Shown: positions 33,165 to 43,964 of the stretch, in pieces
Position numbering within the stretch: position 1 is the stretch's first letter
Layout: each line of letters opens with the position of its first letter
Source of the DNA: Hyperoodon ampullatus
Lineage: Eukaryota > Chordata > Mammalia > Artiodactyla > Ziphiidae
DNA length: 64,000 bases
Assembly: GCA_949752795.1 (NCBI GenBank)
Contig: OX457056.1
Coordinates: forward strand, 174,864,428 to 174,928,427
Reading direction: 5' to 3'
Notes under the pieces: generated by a model
The model's database searches: none
What the model saw: the letters and a program-made list of their open reading frames with translations, nothing else
Told to the model about the DNA's origin: nothing
Made by a program: the position numbers and the translations under genes

Positions 33165-33835
33165 TCAGTTCTCTATTTCTGCACAACAAATAACTCCTAA
33201 AGTGAATGGCTTAAGATAACAGAGATTTATTGTTTCTCATGGTCAGGAATCCAGGCAAGATTCAGCTGGACGGTTCTTCTGGTGAAATGCCATCACTTAG
33301 GTTACTCATCTGACCTAGACTGGGCTGGAAGGTCTAAGGTTAATTCCTTTACAAGTCTGGCACCTCTACATGGTCTTTCTTTGTCTCTCTCTCTCCCTTT
33401 CTTTTTCCTTCCCTTCCTTCTCTCTTTCTCTGTCTCCACATTGTGTGTTATCATTTAATAATCTTACTAGCTTCTTTATGGTGTGGAGTTTGGCTTCCTT
33501 GGAGAGCACAGAAGGGAAAGTTGCTAGACTTCTTCAAAGTGAGGACTGAAACTCAACAAAGACAGTTCTGCACATGCCAGTAATTACAAGGCCAGCCCAG
33601 ATTCAAATAGAATGATTGAAGTAGACACTCTCTCTCTTTCTTTTTTTAAAATCAGGGTATAGTTGTTTTACAATGTTGTGTTAGTGTCTACTGTACCGTG
33701 AAGTGAATTAGAGTTCCCTGTGTTATATAGCAGGTTCTCATAGACTCTCCCTCTTAATGAAGGGACAAGCTGCATATACAGGGAGAAGGGCAATTGATGA
33801 CAGCCATCTTTGAAGACTATCTACCACCACAGGAG
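33165..33835 (+). mobile_element. MLT1-type MaLR LTR, plus strand, interrupted
   Basis: It begins 'tcagttctctatttctgcac', 'aacaaataactcctaaagtg' and 'agagatttattgtttctcat', as in MLT1 LTRs, and ends 'catctttgaagactatctac cacca'-like at about 33830. A (TC)n-rich stretch at 33377-33437 and an L1 tail at 33636-33740 are embedded. Solo, diverged. Confidence 0.7.
33636..33740 (-). mobile_element. Short, internally deleted L1 3' end, minus strand
   Basis: About 105 bp. The tail side reads 'gggtatagttgttttacaat' and the 5' side 'gttatatagcaggttctcat'. Compared with the copy at 27558-27736, the middle of the 3' UTR (about 75 bp) is missing. It lies inside the MLT1 LTR, with imperfect flanking repeats around TAGACACTCTCTCT and TAGACTCTCCCTCT. 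Confidence 0.75.
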
Positions 33836-34056
33836 AGTGGGAAGAAAATGCATCCAGCTTCCTGATATGCAAAGAGAAAACCCAGGATTTCACTTGCCCA
33901 TAGAAGAGGCTAATGGCTGGAGTTTATTTTATGGGTGAATTTCTCCTACCCATAGAGGGAACTGTAGTATTTCTGTTAGAAGGCAGAAATTCTTTCATAG
34001 TGCCATGGATTTTCTAGCAAAAGTTTCAGGGCTTAGGGGAAAAAACCCTAATGTAT
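33836..34056. other. Unassigned sequence
   Basis: Nothing recognised between the LTR and the next SINE. Confidence 0.4.
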
Positions 34057-34065
34057 TTGAAATTT

Positions 34066-34101
<36 letters not shown>

Positions 34102-34307
34102 GTTACGCGGGCTTCTCACTGCTGTGGCCTCTCCCATTGCGGAGCACAGGCTCCTGGATGCGCAGGCTCAGCGGCCATGGCGCACGGACCCAGCCGCTCC
34201 GCGGCATGTGGGATCTTCCCAGACCGGGGCACGAACCCGCATCCCCTGCATCGGCAGGCGGACTCTCAACCACTGCGCCACCAGGGAAGCCCTTGAAATT
34301 TCATTTT
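34057..34307 (-). mobile_element. CHR-2-type tRNA-derived SINE with perfect 15-bp TSD
   Basis: TSDs TTGAAATTTCATTTT at 34057-34071 and 34293-34307 are identical. The tail is seen as T to 34099, the body as 34100-34292. The head on the minus strand is GGGCTTCCCTGGTGGCGCAG, with the B-box-like GGGTTCGTGCCCC. Close in sequence to the copies at 28801 and 42821. Confidence 0.95.
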
Positions 34308-34313
34308 GATGTT

Positions 34314-34655
34314 CTTTTTTTTTAAACATCTTTATTGGAGTATAATTGCTTTACAATGGTGTGTTGATTTCTGCTTTATAACAAATTGAATCAGTTATAC
34401 ATATACATATGTCCCCATATCTCTTCCCTCTTGTGTCTCCCTCCCACCCTCCTTATCCCACCCCTCTAGGTGGTCACAAAGCACTGAGCTGATCTCCCTG
34501 TGCTATGTGGTTGCTTCCCACTAGCTATCTATTGTACATTTGGTAGTATATATAAGTCCATGCCACTCTATCACTTTGTCCCAGCTTACCCTTCCCCCTC
34601 CCCGTGTCCTCAAGTCCATTCTCTACGTCTGTGTCTTTATTCCTGTCCTGCCCAG
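34314..34655 (-). mobile_element. 5'-truncated L1 3' end, minus strand
   Basis: 'aaacatctttattggagtat', 'tctaggtggtcacaaagcac', 'gtgctatgtggttgcttccc' and 'cctcaagtccattctctacg' reproduce the 3' UTR of L1-A and L1-B over about 340 bp. No clear TSD found. Confidence 0.88.
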
Positions 34656-36374
34656 CTCACTCTGAGGAGTAAAACTAGTTGGGACATGAAAGTGTCACAC
34701 TAAATTAGGCTCTGCTTGGCCTTTGGGAAGATGGTAAAATTAGGATTTGCCATGAAAACATGTAAGAATTTGAATCTCATAGGTAAGGCTGCTGTTTAGG
34801 AACTATATGAGTCTGGTATAGGTGATGTAGGATGCCCTCTTCCTCTGAGGGTTTACTCCTTCTATGGCAGTGCTTAGCTCCTTTTTGGACCCAGGATTGT
34901 TCATTATCTAGGGCTTGTCATGTATGGGCTCATATCCTTTTAGAAACTCCTGGCTTTCCTTGGATTTTCTCACCAGAGTTTGTGTTTCCACTTTGACCTT
35001 CCATGCAGTTTCTCTACCTGTTCCTTAGGGCTTTAAATTCTGGAGTAGATATGAAGCTCCTTCTCTATTCTTGTTAGGGGAACAAAAATTTTTTTCATAT
35101 TCTTTGACTTTAGACCAACTAAATTTTCACCTTTAGAGGCCCCACCTTATTTCCTATGGAAAATTGAGCTACAAATTCTTGAGGTTTCCTATGACCACTT
35201 CCCTGAGGTTGTACCATGGTTCTGGGATCATCACAAAGTACCAATGCACTGGTTCTATTGAGAAGTGTATGGTCCCAGCCTCCACAATGCACAGTGCATT
35301 TAAGGAATCTTTGGTAAGGTTGTGAGCCCTGGGCCCTAGTCTCTCTGGGACACTATGTGGTCATTCACTGAATTTTTGCCCACCATCTGGTACCACAAAG
35401 AGGTAGGTTGCAGGTATCCTCAGCACGGAGAACTATGTGACTTTTTTTTTCACCAACTCTCTTCCATCCAGGAAAATTGCTTTTAATTATTGTGTATCCC
35501 TCTTATTTCAAGCACTATTGTTCTTAATGAGTTTAGGCTTTTGACTATAAAAGTCAGGAGACTTGTCACAAATATCTCTTTGTGTGAGCCTGTTGCCTGC
35601 TTGAATGTGGACAAAAGACATGGGAAAGACAGAGAAAACATAAATTAGTAATGCAAAACTCTTTCTGCCACATTTTCATGTCACTACCAATCAAAGATGA
35701 TTTGTCCATGTGTCTCTACCTCCCAGAGGGACCACTAGGTAGTCTGTTAAACAGTTTCATCTAAGTGAATATGATAATTCAAAACAGTGATAGAAGCTGT
35801 CTGAGCTCCTACAATCCTCATCCTGGCATATGTGTCCGTTTCAACAGTGGCCCTCTGGAGAAAATGCCTAATTTTGTTAGTCATTCAAAGAAATGACATG
35901 CCTTTCAATGTAGGTAGAATCAGAGGGAAAGAATGAGACAGGTGAGGGTGGGCAGGGCAGTACAGGATTATCTCATTACAATACTTAAGTATTGGATTAT
36001 TCAGCCTATTGTAGAATAGGGTCTGTTGATGTGCCCACACTGACACAAATAACAAAGATGCTAACATTTGAATATCACTTTATAATATCTGCAGCACTTT
36101 TCTACCCACAATTTTATTTGAACCTGGATTCTAAACTCATAGAATATTGCCATTGAAAGGAATTAAGTGACCTCTTTTCCCATCCAACACAAGAATCTCA
36201 TTTAAAAACCTAATGGACACTTGCAGTTACTTGTCCTTGAAAAATTCAGGTGACGGAGAGCCCATGACTTCAGGATGCCAAGTATTTTAAAAGTACAATT
36301 CTACTTGCTCAGAAGAATTTTTGTTTTGAACAGAGCTGATAGCTATATCATCCATAAATTCCATTCATTAGCCT
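34656..36374. other. 1.7 kb of unassigned sequence
   Basis: No repeat family or gene recognised. Contains 'gactataaaagtcaggagac' near 35552, a TATA-like motif. Long frames are absent. It could be diverged ERV or other old repeat material that I cannot place. Confidence 0.4.
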
Positions 36375-36560
36375 CAGTGTGAGAAAAAGAGAGCTAGCCT
36401 TTGGAGTCAAAATCACGGCTTAGCCACTGACTGGTGATTTTGGGCAAGTGGCATGAACTCTCTGAGTATCCATTGGCTCATCTGTAACATGCTGATAATC
36501 TGCTGACCACACAGAATTGCTTCGAGTATTAAAAGAAATGGTGAACTGTGAACCTTAAAG
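36375..36560 (+). mobile_element. MIR SINE relic, plus strand
   Basis: 'agctagcctttggagtcaaa', 'actgactggtgattttgggc', 'gaactctctgagtatccatt' and 'gaattgcttcgagtattaaa' follow MIR. Confidence 0.75.
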
Positions 36561-36959
36561 ATAATACCTCATTTGGTCCTCACCCAATGTAGGGGATTTT
36601 ATGACGAATATCACTTATTGTTTCATGCTATAATATACCAAGTTTCCTTTCAGGCTTTAAGCCACTGCTTTAACTCTGAGTGTATCAGCTTCATGAAGCC
36701 TCTCCTTGCTCATGTACTGCTTCCAATATGCTAAAATCATGAAACATCATGCCTTCCACCTGAGGGTCAGTCAAGAGCCAATCTGTGCTGCGTGAACCTC
36801 ACCAAAGCCTGTGTGAACTCAGACCTGGCTTTTGCAGACATTATTTCTCTGGCTCAGGGGTCTTTTTCCTTTACTTCTGAGTTCTATTAAGCTCTTGATT
36901 ATTGACCTTACTGTACATTTGATACTTTTTCTTTACAACCTACTCCTTCTTCTACGTAT
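36561..36959. other. Unassigned, possibly L2-related
   Basis: No clear match. Sequence upstream of a recognised L2 block, so it may be older parts of the same element. Confidence 0.35.
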
Positions 36960-37190
36960 GACATCACCATGCACAGCACACTCATCTTCTCAGTAACTTG
37001 TGCCAGAAATTGGGAATCATATTTGCCTTCACCCTTGGCCCAAGTGCCACATTCAATCAGTCACTAAGTTCTGTCAATTCTACCTCCAAATTATATCTCA
37101 AATCTGTCCCCTTCTCTCCATTGCGCCTGCCCAGTCCAGATGCGCACCATCCCTTCCTGGAACTATTGCAAGGGCTTTGCCAAATGGATG
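36960..37190 (+). mobile_element. L2 LINE coding-region relic, plus strand
   Basis: 'ttgggaatcatatttgcctt', 'aatcagtcactaagttctgt', 'aattctacctccaaattata' and 'cccttcctggaactattgca' match the order of the L2 RT C-terminal region. The reading frame is only partly open. Confidence 0.7.
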
Positions 37191-37469
37191 ATGTCAAGTC
37201 ATCTAAAAAACTTATAAAATTAAATGATAACCCAGCCTCTATTTAAGGAAACCAAGGTCTATGTAAAATACTTAGGACTATCTCTAGCCCACTCTCTCCT
37301 TTTTTTTTCTTTTTTATTATTAAAGTTGTAAGTTTCAAGTTATCTGGAAAATTCAGTTATATGGAACCCCTTATTTCCTAACTGTGCTAAGTGAAAAAGA
37401 GGACTAATATAGTGTATTTATTCAAGATTGATTTTTGCAAAAGATTGTTCCCAAATGGGGATTGTGCTT
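37191..37469. other. Unassigned sequence
   Basis: Nothing recognised. Confidence 0.35.
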
Positions 37470-37760
37470 GTGACTCATGAAGTCTCTCTTTTTGTTCTGG
37501 CTGCTTTGAAAAGCCAAGCAAAAGTTCCTTCAAGCCTAGCAGTTAATTGTCACAGTGATGTCTGTTTGATGACTCCATATTTATTTTAAGAGGAACTGCA
37601 TCCCGTTGGGCCTGCCAGGATGAGTTAGCTGCGAAATGCATTCCTAAATAGCTAAATGATTCAGCGCAGGATCCCATATATGAAATTGACTTTGTAATGT
37701 GGCTGCATGTCTATCTGTTGGAAAATCTATCTATTTCAGTTCTGTGCTTTATTTTATAAT
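37470..37760. promoter_or_regulatory. Candidate conserved non-coding element
   Basis: Non-repeat sequence of balanced composition, without microsatellites. It contains 'ccagcaaaag'-like and MEF2-like A/T stretches ('ctaaatagctaaatg' near 37646), an AP-1-like TGATTCAG near 37658 and 'cagttaattgtcacag' near 37540. Its appearance (no repeat homology, dense short motifs) is that of many vertebrate CNEs. This is an impression only. Confidence 0.2.
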
Positions 37761-38814
37761 TCAATATTGCATATGAATAGGTAATGGAGGGAAGCTTTCC
37801 TGCCTCACAAAACCCATGTTGCAACCAATATGTCGTTAAAACTATGGGCAGGTACTTGGAAGCTACCTATGACGAGAACTCAGTCATATGGGGTCAACGT
37901 CTCTGAAAACATTCAGAATTGCACATTGCAGTTTGCAAATAACAACTAGGATGCTCTTGAACCGAGAAACCCCCAAGAGGGTACTTACCTCCTTTGCATC
38001 AATAAAGTACAACAGCTTCTTATCAGAGGCTGACTTTTGCTTACAGCTAGAAATCTGGCTAAGCTCAGTTTCTAACCACTTAGAGGCTTCAAATAATTCC
38101 CAAATTATACATTCCTTCAAAGGGAATATGCTTTAAATCAAGTGTATAATGTTAGGAAAATAATAATTCACACACTTGCACAACTTAGCAGCCTGTTTAA
38201 ACATAAAGAGAATAGAGAGAGGCACAGATTGTGCCTTGGCCACTGGCCTCCCCACTTCCCCACAAAGTGCTCAGGGAATGCACTTCTTTTTAAAGAGTAA
38301 GGATTTAATCAGCACTGAACCCCAGAGTGGCTCAACTGGGCATTTTGCTCCACAAATAATATATTGAGAATGAAAATGTTGGTGTTTTTCTGAGATAGCA
38401 TGAACCCTAGTAAAGTAAGTTTGCTTGCTTGCAGCAAAGGGCCAGAGCACTAACTTGGTTTTCAGCAAATTCTCTAAGTGTGCTTCCCTCCATTTCTACC
38501 AAAGAACCTAAAGTCTACAAAATGACTGTGTATTCTACCTGTGGTTCACTCTATTCTGTGGACTGCCTGTTAATTCTGAGGGGGAAAACAATCCTTCATG
38601 TTGACAAAAGGAGTGACTTGGGTGGGGTAAGAGATGCAGCATGTTTCCAGGGACAGCCATCTAGGGGTCCAGGGGGTAACACCCAGAACTCTAGGTATCC
38701 AGGTACACATGAACCTGTCTTCTCTCCTTAGCATCTGAAATGGTGCTAGGTACCCTCTTTGGGAGAATCAAGAACATATTCATTCAAATGATTTTTCTGA
38801 GTTCTGTCGATTAG
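37761..38814. other. Unassigned sequence
   Basis: No gene recognised. A 100-codon plus-strand frame at 38429-38731 has no recognisable domain. Confidence 0.4.
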
Positions 38815-38970
38815 ATAAGGAACCCCAGACGAGAAAGGCTGGTTAAGAGTCATGATAGTCAATTTCTAATCTTGGTATGGCATAAATCTATGAGATTTTG
38901 AGAAATCCATTTAATCGAACTGAGTATCATTTTCTTTATCTGTCAAATAAGAGGAGCTGGTCGATTTCTG
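38815..38970 (+). mobile_element. Possible MIR SINE relic, plus strand
   Basis: 'ggctggttaagagtcatgat', 'ttgagaaatccatttaatcg' and 'cattttctttatctgtcaaa' resemble MIR. Weak. Confidence 0.45.
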
Positions 38971-39279
38971 AGATGGCTTGTTACTCAGAGAATCTCAGGT
39001 GAATGAGAAGGGAGGTATTATGCAGAGGAGTCATTTATATTGATGGTTTGCTCAGGGGTTTTGAAGCTTCATAGTTTAAAATTTTTGTGCACACTTTTAT
39101 GCTGAAGTATTTTTTCCTTAGATCAAAATTAAGAAGAAAGAAGTATCATGGAATCTAGTTCAGTCTTGCAGCCAACATTTGAATTTCTTCTAAAACACTT
39201 TTACTAAATAACTATATATTCCATATTTGAGTGCCTCTAGTTACAGAATACCCACAGTCAGCAAATTTACTCATCTTTG
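38971..39279. other. Unassigned sequence
   Basis: No recognised feature. No LTR could be identified downstream of the retroviral env remnant that starts at 39280. Confidence 0.35.
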
Positions 39280-39299
39280 AAGCACTCTAACTGTTCCAC

Positions 39300-40245
39300 C
39301 TATGTAATATGTTCTTTCCCTCACCCTACAATGACTACAAAAGATTACATTCCTTTTATACAAAAAGCCCCCCACAAAACTATCGAAAAATGGTCTAGTT
39401 CATGGAAACTGACTGCACTCAGTACTTCCACTGTCAAAAGTACTCAAGTACTCACATTTGTTTCAGTACTGCCTTATAAATACCCGGAGTACCCCCATCT
39501 GGAGTCTTCCATGCCAACAGACTTAGCTTGCAATGGTTCAAATTACCATGTTTTGGGGAGGGAAGCAAATTAACACCTAGCTTCCATACAAGAAGTACAG
39601 TATGGGGATCATACATGGGGGCATCCATGCCTGAAAGAAAATATTGTCTACACCACCAAGTGGGATCTACATCAGTTGGGGGACATAAGTTGACAGTGCC
39701 TCCAATGTGGCCCCCTGGACATCTAATAAGCCTAAAGTATCCCAGTTCAATTTGAATAAGTGTGTCTAGTCCTTTTTCCTGAAGGGACTACCCAAGAATA
39801 GTCCATCCAATCTGTCCTGTTTGTCTGCACCACCACCTGTTCAAGAACTATGGCAACAGAGGTGGGGAAGACATCCTGAGTTACTGATGGGGGTTGTGAG
39901 TGGGGGAAACAGGGACTGGGGAATCTCCTGATGTTTCTGATAGACTCCTCAGTAAGGTTAAGGGAGATGTGATCAAATTGTGTTCAGAGCTGTCTGGCAG
40001 GGGTTGGCAGGCCCAGCAGTCATTTAATCTGCTTGTAGTACTTTGAAAGAGCTGTACGAGGGTGTTTTCCTTAATGAGAAAAGTTCTAGAGGTGGCTATG
40101 AAAGACAAAAGACCATCAATGTCCCTCCCTCTGAGGTACCTCACAGGGTCTAAGCTACTGGGTGCTGGGGTGTTGTTCTCTCTCCACTGCCACAAAGTCA
40201 GTGTGCTCCATTTCAGTAGCTGTAACTTCACACTTGTTACCAATC
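39300..40245 (-). pseudogene. ERV env pseudogene (surface-subunit remnant)
   Basis: Env would be the retroviral envelope glycoprotein. The longest open piece, 40243-39881 (120 codons), holds 'RLNDCWACQPLPD', a Cys-x2-Cys block like those of class I ERV envelopes. Further downstream (39790-39500) in a different frame are 'NLCPPTD' and 'WWC' motifs with a following 'LLPS' block, also envelope-like. No transmembrane subunit, fusion segment or intact leader is visible. At least one frameshift separates the pieces. It is non-functional. The class assignment depends on a few short motifs. Confidence 0.5.
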
Positions 40246-40599
40246 ATTCTCTGTTCATGCCCAGACCTTTTGTTTGGAACAAACTGTTGTAAAAGGGCTA
40301 AGAATATTTTTATAAAATATACAGACACCTATTACATACTCAACATTTTTGGCTTACTTGGGCGATGGTAGAAAAACTCAGCAACCATGTATTTATTATC
40401 CTTATGATGCAGTTTCATGTCAATACAACAGGAGAATCCAGGAGGCTGAACCAGAATTCACTGTGAGTCCTTTCAGCCTTTATGTGGTCAGACACCTTGA
40501 AGGTATATCATCTAGTTCATTATGAGATTGCTGTTAAGGGAAAGAAGGTAGCTTCATGGCTAGGAATGGTCAGGATGAAATCCTGAATTTTCAAAATAG

Positions 40600-41810
40600 G
40601 TCTATATAATGCCCACCACTTTCTTCCTGACAATTACCTTAGAAGAAGAGGAGAAAATCTTTTTCTGTGGACAGTTGCAGCGAACAAATTGACTTACTAA
40701 GGTGTGTGGACCAGGAGGAGTTAAGAAAGGTAGAGTCTGAAAGGTCTTTGTGTCAATTTTTGAGGAGGCCCTTGAAACCATCAACAATACCAGATGCATC
40801 GGGATGGGATGGAAAGGTCTATCAAATACCTTGACTATCAGCCATTGTTGAGTGGCTTCAGCAATAAGAAGTGCAACATTGCCAGATTGCAAATAGTCCA
40901 GAAAGCTGAAAACCCAACACAGGTTAGTTTTATAGGTTGCAATGGCAGGAGTAGAGCTGACTGATTGACTGACAAGTGACTTACAACCTGAAATAGTGTC
41001 CGTATTTGTGAGGCATCGCCAATAGTCCTGAGAGGGTCAAAGGTCTGACATACTCTATCTATAGCAAACAGGTGGGGGCCACACCCTATGCAATGTGGTC
41101 TTCCTCACTTCAAAGCAAACTGGTCAACTTTTGGGAGGATTCACAAGTCTGGCATGCAATGGTATCTTCTGCTTGAAATATAGGGAATCCTTTGTGTTGT
41201 GCCCAGTTTGTGATGATGGATGCATTTCCAGTACTAGGATGGTATCTAGGCAGCACCAGTGGCAATCTGGGAATTGCTCAGCAGCTTTATTCTGCTTGGT
41301 CTGACTGACCCTTACCATAGGCATCTTTGTGAGTGACTCATGTTTCCATCATCAGCTATGATTTGTCTCTACAGTTTGTGGTTCCAAAGAGGGCTGTCAT
41401 TAATCTGCCAGTCTACAGTTTTCCAAGTGGTAGACCAGGCAGCTAGGTTATTGGCAACAAGAGCCCCAAGCTCAAGAGTTAGTATAAGCTAAGAATGGCC
41501 TTGAGTTTTGGCCACTGAGCCAAAGAATCACATCTACTTTCTGTTCAGTTAGTGTTGATGAACTGCTGTGGTAGCCAGTGGACACCACTGAATTTCAGGT
41601 TAGCTGACCCATCAATAAACCACACTCAGGAATTTAGGGAAACTTAGGCACATTGAAGTCCCATTGAATCACTAGTTTTGTGAGGTATAATATTCCCCTA
41701 AAAGGATAACTGCCACTTTTTCATGCAAAGTTGAGGTGCTGCTGAGACCAAATTGGCTGCATTTTTGAATATATCATTGCAATTTGACAAGCATTGGGAT
41801 TCTTCTACCT
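40600..41810 (-). pseudogene. ERV pol pseudogene (RNase H / integrase remnant)
   Basis: The minus strand shows an RNase H start 'VWFIDGSANL' (about 41624-41595, DGS catalytic motif). It is followed in several frames by 'AQWPKLKAIL', like the conserved AQW-ELKA block, and by 'LAAWSTTWKT'-like and 'LW' blocks. An integrase-like segment lies at 40892-40602, with a stretch ending 'FVRCNCPQKK'. Pol makes reverse transcriptase, RNase H and integrase. Here only C-terminal parts are traceable, and all are broken by stops and frame changes. Confidence 0.55.
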
Positions 41811-42786
41811 TCTACCATTTAGTCTAAGTAGACCCACTCTAAAATGGGAATGCCAGTCCGGAGAGTCACAAAGATTCTATGTGTCAGGAGTTCATTTATG
41901 TCAAGGGCCTAGTAGCAAGCTAAAAGATAGTTCTCAAAAGGAGTGTACTGGTAGTCTTTAGAGATAATGAGTCCAAACACCAGGGGGCTCTTCTGGGTTG
42001 TGGCTACCACCTGTTGTCAGAGGCTCCACTTTACAGACTCTTCAGTCACAGAGACTTTAACTTAAATGGGTCATTAGGGTGGTGAGTCCCAAATTTATCA
42101 GTACTTCTCTTCATGTGGTTCTTCTAAATCTGGAGAATCTCCTGTGGCACTTACAGGATGGGGCAAATAAGCACGTAGATCATTTCTTTCTCTTATACAT
42201 TTGGATGAAGAAGCAACAGCAACAGTACAGTAATTCAGCCCAAAGCCTCCATCCACAAGGTCATGTTCACTTTCTTTTTCCACTCTTAACCCAATCCAGT
42301 TGCCCCATCTCCACTACTGCACTGAATCAGATGATTAATTGAGTATCTTTATCCAAAAAAACCATAGAAGCTTGTGTCCCTCTCTCCCCAAGGTTTTACT
42401 GTCTGCTCAAAGGTGAATATGGCCATCAGTTTCCTTTGGAAACAGTGAGATCTTTGACCTACGCCTCATCATCTTTGTCCTTAAAGCAGCCAAGATCAGG
42501 GTAGGAGAGGATGGAGGAATAAGGCGCCATGGAGAGGGAATGGCTCTGCACCGTAAAGAAGGCTTTGCAATTTTAGTTTTAAGTGGTATAGCAGCAGCTT
42601 ATGGTTCATCCAAACAAAGGTCCAGCGTTTTCAGCCATAATACTTTATATCAGGTGGGGAGGTCATCATTACTGCCATAACCTACTTCAGCTTTGGATGT
42701 CCCTAGATCCAGTAGTCATAGCCACATTACTTTCTGATGTGGCCCATGGGGTTTGTACCTTGTGGTTGATTTGGAGTTTACTAGGA

Positions 42787-43029
42787 CAGCATCAGTGTTC
42801 TTTTTTTTTTTTTTTTTTTTGCGGTAGGCGGGCCTCTCACTGTTGTGGCCTCTCCCCTTGCGGAGCACAGGCTCCGGAGCACAGGCTCAGTGGCCATGGC
42901 TCACGGGCCTAGCCACTCTGCGGCATGTGGGATCTTCCCAGACCGGGGCACGAACCCGCGTCCCCTGCATCGGCAGGCGGACTCTCAACCACTGCGCCAC
43001 CAGGGAAGCCCCAGCATCAGTGTTCTTTT
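42787..43029 (-). mobile_element. CHR-2-type tRNA-derived SINE with perfect 18-bp TSD, inside the ERV
   Basis: TSDs CAGCATCAGTGTTCTTTT at 42787-42804 and 43012-43029 are identical. Tail T to 42820, body 42821-43011 in reverse. It carries a short internal duplication of GGAGCACAGGCTCCG-like sequence near 42860-42887 compared with the other copies. It inserted into the retroviral internal region. Confidence 0.95.
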
Positions 43030-43964
43030 AAGGAGTTTATCTTGATCTGGGACATTGCTACCCCATCATCAAGATAACACCAGTTAAATTCTGGACCACT
43101 TTCAGCATAAGGCCTAAGGGAGTTTTCCAAGGCAGGGTGTCTGACTTCAAAAATTTATCTAGGTTTATTTGAGTCAGTTTCCAGTTCTCCAGTTGGGTCA
43201 CGTTCATCAGTTCTATGAACCCAATCCAGCCATTAAAACTCTTAATATTAGTCAGTGCTCCACCTATGGTTTTTCACAGGATGTTTTCATTCTCATGGAA
43301 ATCTCCCTGAGAGGACCAAAGCTTTCTTATAAGAGCTGGGACCCACTGCAAAAATATCTGAGAACTTTTACTATCATTTCTGGTGGATTTTAGCTGGCAT
43401 GATAAACTACATTAGGGGATGAACTGTAATATTGCCCATCCTTCTTTATCAAGTAATATTCATCAATCCCCACCCTCAATTTCCTAAGACAGTTAGGCAA
43501 AGTTCTAATGATTTGCGTGATTTCTGCCCACAATGGTCAGAATTTTTCTCCATTCACTTTCAGTGTAAGTTCCTGTCTTTTTTTTGCTTTTTTTTTCTTC
43601 TTTTTTTTTTTACAACTTTATTGGAGTATAATTGCTTCACAATGGTGTATTAGTTTCTGCTTTATAACAAAGTGAATCAGTTATACATATACATCTGTTC
43701 CCATATCCCTTCCCTCTTGCATCTCCCTTCCTCGCACCCTCCCTATCGCACCCCTCCAGGCGGTCACAAAGCACGGATCTGATCTCCCTGTGCTATGCGG
43801 CTGCTTCCCACTAGCTGTCTACCTTAAGTTTGGTAGTGTATATATGTCCATGCCTGTCTCTCGCTTTGTCACAGCTTACCCTTCCCCCTCCCCATATCCT
43901 CAAGTCCATTCTCAAGTATGTCTGTGTCTTTATTCCTGGTTTACCCCTAGGTTCTTCATGACAT

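Larger units (their letters stand above)
39280..43567 (-). mobile_element. Endogenous retrovirus internal region (pol-env), minus strand, defective
   Basis: Read on the minus strand, pol-like blocks (about 41800-40600) precede env-like blocks (40243-39300), the normal retroviral order. The region continues upstream beyond L1-B at 50566-50730. Presence of an env and RNase H/integrase motifs of gammaretroviral style point to a class I ERV. Stops and frameshifts occur throughout. I could not recognise LTRs at either end. A CHR-2 SINE (42821-43011) and L1-B interrupt it. The segment 41850-43567 lacks motifs I can assign and may be earlier pol or gag. Confidence 0.65.

Noticed and set aside
38429..38731. 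100-codon plus-strand frame
   Set aside because: No recognised domain or conserved motif; no evidence of a gene.
39277..39755. Plus-strand frames of 98 and 75 codons
   Set aside because: Antisense to the retroviral env remnant; no independent support.
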